64,000 nt of DNA from Clitoria ternatea (lineage: Eukaryota > Streptophyta > Magnoliopsida > Fabales > Fabaceae). The first letter of the stretch is position 1. Every line of letters starts with the position of its first letter. The stretch is from contig CM075676.1 of NCBI GenBank assembly GCA_037962975.1, positions 28,391,001-28,455,000 of the forward strand, written 5' to 3'. This document shows, piece after piece, positions 47,891 to 56,848 of this stretch. Under the pieces are notes generated by a model. It saw only the letters and a program-made list of their open reading frames with translations. It ran no database searches and had not been told where the DNA came from. The position numbers and the translations under genes are program-made.

Positions 47891-48078
47891 TCCACTTACT
47901 GCTTTAATGGAGGATGAAGAGGATGACACCACTAGTTGAGTGGTTCTTCTAGCTGGACTTCCACCCTTGCAAGTGACCTTGAAGTCCACTTACTGCTTTA
48001 ATGGAGGATGAAGAGGATGACACCACTAGTTGAGTGGTTCTTCTAGCTGGACTTCCACCCTTGCAAGTGACCTTGAAG
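47891..48078 (-). repeat. Perfect 94-bp tandem duplication upstream of the TATA box
   Basis: 47,891-47,984 and 47,985-48,078 are identical. The unit contains the near-palindrome CCACTAGTTGAGTGG. The pair ends about 50 bp upstream of the TATA box on the sense strand, the usual place for LTR enhancers. Confidence 0.9.
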
Positions 48079-49696
48079 CTCCTGAAAACCCTCCCAAAAA
48101 TCCGTTGCACTCTCTCTGCTTTTGTTCTTTTCTTTACCTCCCAAAAATAATAGAAACCACTCCACCCTTCTAGCCTTTTCCTTTGCTCATTCGCCTTTCT
48201 CTCCTGAAGGTCCCCCCCTCTTTCTTCATATGCTTCTTTAATTTTTTTCTTCCGTCCACTAACCCTTCTCTTCCCCAAAATTTTATCATTTTCTTTGAAA
48301 ATTCCTATATGTTGCCGTGGGAATGACTTAGTGGAGTTTTTCCACTCACTCCATTTTTAATTGCCTTCTGGATGCCCAATGCCATGATCCTAATTTTCTA
48401 TTGCATATCCCATTATTTTATGTGAATGTGATGGTATGTTGGTGGATTTTTTTTATTGAAGCATGGTTTGTTCTTCGATTTATGCAAACCGCATGAGCAT
48501 ATGGTGTTCCAGGCCTTGTACACCTTTTCAACCATGAATTGCTGTAAGACAAAAGGTGGGTAAGCTTCTCATTTTCTAAATTGTTTATTCTTACACATGC
48601 TCCATTTCTTTTGCTTTTCACCAGATGCACAAAAGTCCATGGGATAGTGTTTTCTTATCAAAGCCATGTGGAGTCATCCTTGCATAATTTAATATGCATT
48701 TAGATCCTTCTCTTGACCAAAACCGTGACCATCTTTGTGTGGTGGGTTCTTAACTTTATATTTTATTGCAAAATCACACAAATTCTCTTGCATTCACGTT
48801 GAAGCATAAATAAAGGGGGGGGGCTGATTTTGCTTTAATTATTTGGCTTTAATCCCATGTAGCTTGACATGTATATTTTGACTTGGTCAAAATTATGTAC
48901 CTTAAGTGAAAACATTGCAAATTGGAATGCCATTAACGTGAATGTTGTCTTAGTGGTGGGTCCTTGACTTTGAAAGTTTGGCAACTTCGTTTATGCTTTC
49001 CATTGCAAAAAATTTGATCAATTTCCCTTGCATTTCAGCATCATTTCACATGAAGACAAAAAGGGGCTGTTGTATCTTAACAAAATCATGAGCACTTCTT
49101 GTGGTGGGTTCCATTCTCTTCATTATGAAACTTCCTTGAATATTTAAGGACAGACGCGTGCCAAATTTGAAGGAGAGTCCAACATGAAAATTGTAGATCT
49201 TTCTCTTAGCTTTAATTTGATATATGGCACAAAATTTTCATCAAGAAACGAGGGAGATATGGCCCATCTACGAAAACTGCTCCAGAGTGTGACGGAAATA
49301 CATTTACAAGCAAAATAAATTCACTGGGCAAAATGGGTGGAGAATTAGCTTTTGTGACCTTCATGAAGTTTGTAGATATATTTGATGTGGAGCCACAGAA
49401 AAAAGAACGGGGTCATTTCAGTATCATATGAGGGAGATATGAATTTTTTCCTAAAGATGTGCAGAGCAGTCATGAAACTGGAACAAGTCTAGGAAGATTA
49501 TTAAAACTGTACCAATTGGTAAGGATATAGCCTTCAAGGTCTTCACAAAAGTCGTAGACAATTTTGTTACGGAAATTTTGAGACCGGGTTTGCGCAAATC
49601 GAAGGTCGTATGAAGGAGTTATGAATTTCTAAGTGAACCATGCGCAGCAGAGAGTGCCCAAAGGATGGAACTATACCAATTAGCCGGACAAAAAGA
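48079..49696. other. U3 part of the element E LTR
   Basis: No gene is visible. 49,150-49,650 aligns with 38,130-38,660 of the element C LTR in the same orientation. Small open frames at 47,949-48,278 and 48,418-48,630 have no recognisable product. Confidence 0.5.
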
Positions 49697-49792
49697 GGTG
49701 TTCACAGATGCCCCTCTTTACTTCTTTTTCACAAGAGAAACACGAAGCTTTTCGTGTTTTTGAAGTGAAAATAAAGTAAAGATATGAACACC
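49697..49792 (-). repeat. 96-nt imperfect hairpin in the element E U3
   Basis: Outer arms GGTGTTCA (49,697-49,704) and TGAACACC (49,785-49,792) pair perfectly. Inside, CTTTACTT/AAGTAAAG, TTTTCAC/GTGAAAA and AACACGA/TCGTGTT extend the stem, with one asymmetric bulge and small loops. Confidence 0.8.
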
Positions 49793-49917
49793 GATGTAGG
49801 GACTAGGTGGGACCTCTTAATCGGTATGGTGTCTGACAGTGTTGGCAGTCAACGAGCTGGTGTGACCTTTTCTTCTTTAAAGATGAGCATTTTCCAGATC
49901 CGTCTCTCTCTATTTCC

Positions 49918-50022
49918 CTTCTTCTTCTTTTTTTTGTTTTTGTTTTTGTTTTTTGTTTTTTGTTTTTTTTTCTTCTTTTTTTTCTTTTTTTTTGGGATTC
50001 TTTTTTTATGTTTTTCTTTTTG
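49918..50022 (-). other. Long pyrimidine tract, candidate polypurine tract of element E
   Basis: About 100 bases of almost only T with some C and G on the + strand, hence purine-rich on the sense strand. It may mark the plus-strand priming site next to the 3' LTR, or be plain low-complexity DNA. Confidence 0.4.
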
Positions 50023-50035
50023 AATCGGCCGGAAA

Positions 50036-50445
50036 GGATTGTCTTCCAGTTAGTAGGAGGTGAGAGGATTAGGGTTGCCCCCCGGTAGACCTGAAATGTA
50101 AAGGTTGGGGTTGACCCTCAGTTGACAGGAAATGTAAAGATTAGGGGAGCTAACAGGACGTCTCGTCTGAATTAACTCACTGTTGGTAGGAAATGTAAAG
50201 GTTGGGGTTGACCCTCGGTTGACAGAAAGTGTAAAGGTTGGAGTTGACCCTCGGTTGACAGGAAAGGTGAATATTGGGGGAGCTAGCAGGACGTCTCGTC
50301 CGAATTAACTCACTGTTGGCACGAAATGTAAAGGTTGGGGTTGACCCTCGGTTGACAGGAAAGGTAAAGATTGGGGGAGCTAACAGGACGTCTCGTCCAA
50401 ATTAACTCACTGTTGGCAGGAAATGTAAAGGTGGGGTTGACCCTC
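50036..50445 (-). repeat. Repeat block with three further GACGTC hairpins
   Basis: Units of the type 'AAAGGTTGGGGTTGACCCTC...GTTGACAGGAAA' alternate with hairpins at 50,147-50,178, 50,280-50,311 and 50,377-50,408. Their outer arms are GAGCTAA (or GAGCTAG) and TTAACTC, and the core is the GGACG/CGTCY stem seen in the LTR. It passes into the regular 71-bp array. Confidence 0.8.
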
Positions 50446-52150
50446 GGTTTGTAGACAGGTAAAAGGTGGGGGATTGCCCCTAGATTGACATGAAAAATAA
50501 ATGTGGGGTGTGGCCCTTGGTTTGCAGAAAGGTAAAAGGTGGGGGATTACCCCTTGACTGACAGGAAAAATAAATGTGGGGTATGGCCCTTGGTTTGCAG
50601 AAAGGTAAAAGGTGGGGGGATTGCCCCTTGATTGACATGAAAAATAAATGTGGGGTGTGGCCCTTGGTTTGCAGAAAGGTAAAAGGTGGGGGATTGCCCC
50701 TCGATTGACATGAAAAATAAATGTGGGGTGTGGCCCTTGGTTTGCAGAAAGGTAAAAGGTGGGGGATTACCCCTTGGCTGACAGGAAAAATAAATGTGGG
50801 GTGTGGCCCTTGGTTTGCAGAAAGGTAAAAGGTAGGGGATTGCCCCTAGATTGACATGAAAAATAAATGTGGGGTGTGGCCCTTGGTTTGCAGAAAGGTA
50901 AAAGGTGGGGGATTGCCCCTCGATTGACATGAAGAATAAATGTGGGGTGTGGCCCTTGGTTTGCAGAAAGGTAAAAGGTGGGGGATTGCCCCTTGATTGA
51001 CAGGAAAATAAATATGGGGTGTGGCCCTTGGTTTGCAGAAAGGTAAAGGTGGGGGATTGCCCCTTGACTGACAGGTAAATAAATGTGGGGTGTGGCCCTT
51101 GGTTTGCAAAGAGATAAAGGTGGGGGATTGCCCCTTGACTGACAGGTAAATGAATGTGGGGTGTGGCCCTTGGTTTGCAGAAGAGTAAAGGTGGGGGTTG
51201 CCCCTTGACTGACAGGAAAATAAATGTGGGGTGTGGCCCTTGGTTTGCAGAAAGGTAAAGGTGGGGGATTGCCCCTTGACTGACAGGTAAATAAATGTGG
51301 GGTGTGGCCCTTGGTTTGCAAAGAGATAAAGGTGGGGGATTGCCCCTTGACTGACAGGTAAATGAATGTGGGGTGTGACCCTTGGTTTGCAGAAGAGTAA
51401 AGGTGGGGGTTGCCCCTTGACTGACAGGAAAATAAATGTGGGGTGTGGCCCTTGGTTTGCAGAAAGGTAAAAGGTGGGGGATTGCCCCTTGATTGACAGG
51501 AAAATAAATATGGGGTGTGGCCCTTGGTTTGCAGAAAGGTAAAGGTGGGGGATTGCCCCTTGACTGACAGGTAAATAAATGTGGGGTGTGGCCCTTGGTT
51601 TGCAAAGAGATAAAGGTGGGGGATTGCCCCTTGACTGACAGGTAAATGAATGTGGGGTGTGGCCCTTGGTTTGCAGAAGAGTAAAGGTGGGGGTTGCCCC
51701 TTGACTGACAGGAAAATAAATGTGGGGTGTGGCCCTTGGTTTGCAGAAAGGTAAAGGTGGGGGATTGCCCCTTGACTGACAGGTAAATGAATGTGGGGTG
51801 TGGCCCTTGGTTTGCAAAGAGATAAAGGTGGGGGATTGCCCCTTGACTGATAGGTAAATGAATGTGGGGTGTGGCCCTTGGTTTGCAGAAGAGTAAAGGT
51901 GGGGGTTGCCCCTTGACTGACAGGAAAATAAATGTGGGGTGTGGCCCTTGGTTTTCGGAAAGGTAAAGGTGGGGAATTGCCCCTTGACTGACAGGTAAAT
52001 GAATGTGGGGTGTGGCCCTTGGTTTGCAAAAGAGTAAAGGTGGGGATTGCCCCTTGACTGACAGGAAAATAAATGTGGGGTGTGGCCCTTGGTTTTCGGA
52101 AAGGTAAAGGTGGGGAATTGCCTCTTGACTGATAGGAAAAACCCGGGGGG
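50446..52150 (-). repeat. Minisatellite array, about 70-87-bp units, in the 3' region of element E
   Basis: Every unit contains GTGGGGTGTGGCCCTTGG and GGGGATTGCCCCTTGA-type words. Units are longer and less regular up to about 51,000 and then about 70-72 bp. From about 51,037 on, three unit types follow in order: one with GAAAGGTAAAGG, one with AAAGAGATAAAGG and GTAAATGAATG, and one with GAAGAGTAAAGG and GGGGGTTGCC. Long proline-rich open frames across this array on the - strand (up to 466 codons) arise because units lack stop codons and rotate through frames; I do not call a gene. Confidence 0.92.
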
Positions 52151-53188
52151 ATGCCCCAGTTTGACATGATTGGATGAAATCTTGGGGAACTGCCCCTTGA
52201 CTAAGAGAATAAACCCGGGGAGATGCCCCAGTTTGACATGATTGGATGAAATCTTGGGGAACTGCCCCTTAAATGAAAGAACAAACCCAGGGAGATGCCC
52301 CAGTTTGGGTTGACCGGGAAGTGTAGTCCCACTGGGGAAGGATTTGGGAAGTGTAGTTTTTTGGTGATTATGGTTCCGCTGGGGAATGAGAACTTGGGAA
52401 GTGCTAGCTTTGGCGATTTTGATTTCACTGGGGATGCCAATCTACTAATTTCTCTTGGGGAAAACTTCTGGTCCGGATCCTTGGTGTCAGGTTCTTTATT
52501 TCTGTGTGACGTAGTTCCATCACCCTTCAAAACAGATGGTTAGAAGCACGAGTAATCAAAAGAATTGACATTTCGAGCGACCTTTCCTAAGAGATAGGCT
52601 TTCAAGATAACTCATGGATGAGATAGAGACAAATTCTGTCTTCCAGGAACATAATTAACAGAATTGGTTATGCTTTCTCACGGGCCGGGTCTGACGCCAG
52701 GATACATTTCGTTTCACCACGACTTTTCATTTCATCACTTTTTCATTTCAAAAATTTCCTCTTAAGAAAAACTTGTTCGTTTATAAGATTCAGCCGTAGA
52801 CTCAGGGGAAGGAAAGGGAAAGCTTATTTTATTATTGAATATAAGTATGTACATTGGTAATGAAGGTAAAGGTAACAAAAACATATGTATAAACAATTAA
52901 AAGGTGGGAGAGAAAGAAGGCCTTTTGAACCCTCCAGCGACTCCCCGCGAGTGATAAGAATCCGGATCTTTCCTCACGACTTCGAGACCATCCTCTGATT
53001 TTACTTCTGGGAAATGATTTTAACAAAGATGCGCGTGCCTGACCAGTTTTCCTTCTCTGAAGAGTTCACGTCCTTACGCCTGAACTTGTGGCTTTTATTC
53101 TACCTGAGCCGCCCTTCCGGGTTTTCGACTCATCAAGCAGCTCTAATTTTTGCCTAGGCTGCCCCATGGGTTTTCAGCCTAGCGAGCA
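52151..53188 (-). other. Rest of the 3' region of element E
   Basis: Two to three longer units (ATGCCCCAGTTTGACATGAT, then CTTGGGGAACTGCCCCTT) end the repeat near 52,305. Near the pol stop, two related pieces (53,100-53,140 and 53,150-53,188) each carry a GCC-rich word and GGGTTTTC. No coding sequence is credible here; the open frame at 52,201-52,530 is repeat-derived. Confidence 0.5.
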
Positions 53189-53210
53189 CCCTTTTTTTTT
53201 CTTTTTTTTT
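53189..53210 (-). other. Second candidate polypurine tract of element E
   Basis: CCC followed by two T runs on the + strand (A and G on the sense strand), directly beside the pol stop and after a CA dinucleotide at 53,187-53,188. If used, the 3' LTR would start at 53,188. Confidence 0.35.
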
Positions 53211-56200
53211 TTAGGCAAAATATTTCTTCACTGCGTCGGCGTTCACAGGCATTGGTAGATCCTCTCCATCCATGTTGGTGAGGATCAGAGCTCCTCCAGA
53301 GAAAGCCTTCTTCACGACGTATGGTCCTTCGTAATTAGTTGTCCATTTCCCTCGGATGTCCTTTTGGATTGGCAAGATCTTCTTGAGGACTAGGTCTCCT
53401 TCTTGGAATTGTCGAGGTCGTACCTTCTTTTCAAACGCTCGTTTCATACGCTTCTGATACAGCTGACCATGACAAAGGGCGGTTAATCTCTTTCCATCAA
53501 TCAGATTTAACTGGTCATGTCGAGCTTGGACCCACTCAGCTTCCTTTAATTCCGCTTCCATTATCACTTGAAGAGAAGGGATCTCTACTTCGAAAGGTAG
53601 GACTGCCTCCATTCCATAAACCAGGGAGAATGGAGTGGCCCCAGTTGAGGTTCGGACTGAGGTGCGATACCCATGTAAAGCAAAGGGGAGTATTTCGCTC
53701 CAATCTCTGTAGGTCACAACCATTTTCTGTACAATCTTCTTGATGTTTTTATTGGCTGCCTCGACTGCCCCATTCATTTTAGGGCGATACGGGGAGGAAT
53801 TATGATGGTGGATTTTGAAGTCTTCACAAAGTTCCTTCATCATTTTGTTATTCAAATTCATGCCATTATCAGTGATGATCTGACTTGGCAGACCGTACCG
53901 GCATATCAGTTCACGCTTGACAAATTTAACCACAACACTCCTTGTCACATTGGCGTACGAAGCAGCTTCTACCCATTTTGTGAAATAGTCGATAGCGACT
54001 AAAATGAAACGATGACCATTAGAGGCTTTTGGCTCGATGGGTCCAATGACGTCCATACCCCACATTGAAAAGGGCCAGGGAGCTGACAAGACATTCAGGG
54101 AAGACGGGGAAGCGTGAATATGGTCCATGTATATCTGACATTTGTGACACTTATGAACATAGGCAAAACAGTCTGACTCCATGGTCATCCAGTAGTAACC
54201 AGCCCTCAAGATCTTTCTCGACATGGCGTGCCCGTTGGTGTGAGTTCCAAAACATCCCTCGTGGACATCCCTCATGATTTTACTTGCCTCGTCGGTGTCG
54301 ATGCAACGAAGAAGGACAGAGTCGTAATTTCTCTTATAAAGCATATCACCGTTTAAAAAGAAACCCATGGCGAGCCGTCGCAGGGTTCTCTTATCATTCT
54401 CTGTAGCGCCTTCGGGATATTCTTGATTTCGGACATACCTCTTGATATCGTGGTACCAAGGCTTCCCATCTGACTCCTTTTCAATCATCTGGCAATATGC
54501 GGGTTCGTGGTGCCGCACTATTTCAATGAGAGGCATGTCGTAATCATTGCTCACCCTGAACATTGATGCTAGGGTAGCCAAAGCATCAGCCATTTGGTTG
54601 TCCTCCCGGGGAACATGGTGAAAAGAAACATCATCAAATTCTTTAATCAACTCTGTGATGCGAGCTTGATAGGGAATTAATTTGCTGTCTCTAGTCTCCC
54701 ACTCTCCTTTTAGTTGGTGAATGACCAGGGCAGAATCCCCGTATACTTCCAATTTCTTCACTTTGGCATCCAATGCTGCTTGGATTCCCAGAGAACATGC
54801 CTCGTACTCAGCGATGTTATTGGTACAATCAAAACATAATCGAGCACAAACGGGGATAAGTTCTCTGTCAGGTGAAATAAGGATTGCTCCGATTCCGTGT
54901 CCTAATGCGTTAGAAGCACTATCAAACCTTAGGGTCCATTTATCCTTTTGGGCTCCTTCTTCATCAATCAGGGCCATGATATCTTCGTCCGGGAAGTCAA
55001 ACTGCATGGGCTGATAATCTCTTATGGGTTGATGAGCTAGGTAGTCAGCCAGAACACTTCCTTTTATAGCCTTCTGAGTGACATAGACTATATCGTACTC
55101 AGTTAGTAGGACCTGCCATCGAGCAATCCTTCCGGTCAAGGCAGGTTTTTCAAAGATATATTTGACAGGGTCCATTTTGGAAACTAGCCAAGTAGTGTGG
55201 CTTATCATGTATTGTCTCAAACGTCGGGCTGCCCATGCTAACGCACAACAGGTCCTTTCCAGAGCAGAATACCTCATCTCACAGTCAGTGAACTTCTTGC
55301 TTAGATAATAAGTGGCATGTTCTTTCTTCCCAGTCTCATCATGTTGCCCCAACACACAACCCATGGATTCATCTAACACTGTAAGGTATAAAATGAGTGG
55401 TCTCCCCGGGGTAGGTGGGATCAAAACTGGCGAGTTCTGCAAGTACTGCTTTATCTTTTCAAAAGCCTTTTGACAATCCTCGTTCCATTGAACTGGTTGG
55501 TTCTTACGGAGCAATTTGAAAATTGGCTCGCATGTTGCTGTCAACTGTAAGATGAAGCGAGCGATGTAATTTAATCTCCCTAGGAAACCCCTAACTTCCT
55601 TTTCTGTACGGGGAGGAGGCATTTCAAGAATGGCTTTAACTTTGTCAGGGTCGACTTCTATGCCTCTCTTGCTTACTATGAATCCCAGTAATTTCCCGGA
55701 TCTTGCGCCGAAGGTGCACTTGGCTGGGTTCAGCCTAAGATTGAATTTCCTTAACCTTTCGAAGAGTTTCCTTAGGTCTTCCATATGCCCTTCATCTATT
55801 TTAGACTTGGCAATAATATCATCGACGTAAACCTCTACCTCCTTGTGCATCATGTCATGGAAAAGGGTTACCATGGCCCTTTGGTAAGTTGCTCCGGCAT
55901 TCTTTAGACCAAAAGACATCACCTTATAACAGAAGGTTCCCCACAAGGTGACAAATGTGGTTTTTTCCATATCCTCGGGCGCCATCTTAATTTGATTGTA
56001 TCCGGAGAAACCGTCCATGAATGAAAAGATCGTATGTTGCGCGGTATTGTCGACCAGAACATCAATCTGAGGCAGGGGAAAATCATCCTTGGGGCTAGCC
56101 CTGTTCAAATCGCGATAGTCCACGCACATTCGTACTTTGCCATCCTTTTTCGGGACCGGGACGATATTTGCCACCCACTGTGGGTATTTTGCCACGGCTA

Positions 56201-56655
56201 AGAACCCGGCATCAAATTGCTTCTTGACTTCTTCTTTGATTTTCAAAAGCATCTCAGGTTTCATACGTCGCAGCTTCTGCTTTACTGGCAGACATTCGGG
56301 TTTTAACGGTAACCTATGTTCGACAATGCTATTGTCCAGTCCCGGCATATCTTGGTAAGACCAGGCGAAAACATCGCTGAACTCTCTCAACAACCCAATC
56401 AGTTCCTGCCTCTGTTCTTTACTCAACGAGGTACCAATTTTGACTTCCTTTTTAACTCCTCCAATTCCCAAATCGATAACCTCGGCTATCTCTAAGTAGG
56501 GCAGAATTTCCCTATCCTCTTGTTCTAATAACCGGGTTAACTCAGGCGAGGGATCGCAGTCTTCATCATATTCCTCATTGGCGCAATCAGTTAGACAGTC
56601 AGAATCGTGAAATAAGACCGAATTCTCACTATTCTCAGATGAATCGCTTTCGGAT
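53211..56655 (-). CDS. Element E pol: reverse transcriptase, two RNase H domains, integrase
   Basis: This is exon 2 of the gag-pol gene; it begins at 56,655 after the intron and has no start codon of its own. An acidic linker leads to RT, with VRMCVDYRDLNRASPKDDF, MSFGLKNAGATYQ and the catalytic YVDD (55,818-55,829). RNase H follows, then a second, archaeal-type RNase H starting WTLRFDSASN with NNIAEYEA, GDSALV and NQMADALA, as in the Tat lineage. Integrase has an HHCC zinc region (CHKCQIY) and the catalytic Asp, Asp and Glu in WGMDVIGP, TDNGMN and NGAVEAANK. No stop or frameshift interrupts about 1,150 codons and catalytic residues are present, so the enzyme set may be functional. Confidence 0.92.
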
Positions 56656-56848
56656 CTGCATTTTCAGTGTATCATAGAAAATGAAAAGGAAAACAAGCAA
56701 GAGAAAGGTTTAAATAATAGGTTACTAAACAGATCAAGCTATTTGGAAACTGACGGCATTTATTATTCAAACAAACGAACAAGTTTTTTATTGTTACAAA
56801 ATGAGATCCCGAAGCATAGCTAAAGGATCGAACAGAAAACATGATTAC
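56656..56848 (-). other. 193-bp intron between protease and RT of element E
   Basis: On the - strand the donor is AAA/gtaatc at 56,848 and the acceptor aaaatgcag at 56,656. The donor overlaps the gag-protease stop region, so unspliced RNA ends at TAA (56,845-56,847) while splicing keeps the frame open into pol. Donor, acceptor and phase all agree. A protease-RT intron is a known Ogre trait and would set the ratio of gag to pol. Confidence 0.8.

Larger units (their letters stand above)
46003..49917 (-). repeat. 3' LTR of element E (right boundary uncertain)
   Basis: The left end TGTCGTAACC is firm because it recurs at 63,790. The right end cannot be confirmed, since only 211 bp of the other LTR are in the window. 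A long pyrimidine tract (a purine tract on the sense strand) at 49,918-50,022 suggests an end near 49.9 kb. A second tract touching the pol stop at 53,189-53,210, just after a CA, would instead make the LTR 7.2 kb and include the tandem array. With the TATA box at 47,834-47,841, R-U5 is about 1.8 kb. Confidence 0.6.

Noticed and set aside
50547..52167. Long proline-rich open frames on the - strand (up to 466 codons)
   Set aside because: They lie entirely in the minisatellite. Three sense frames are open at once and give rotated versions of the same peptides, as expected for units without stops.
46334..52300. CRISPR-like array (regular repeats)
   Set aside because: Repeats are adjacent or hairpin-centred inside a plant retrotransposon, with no unique spacers of fixed length and no cas genes.
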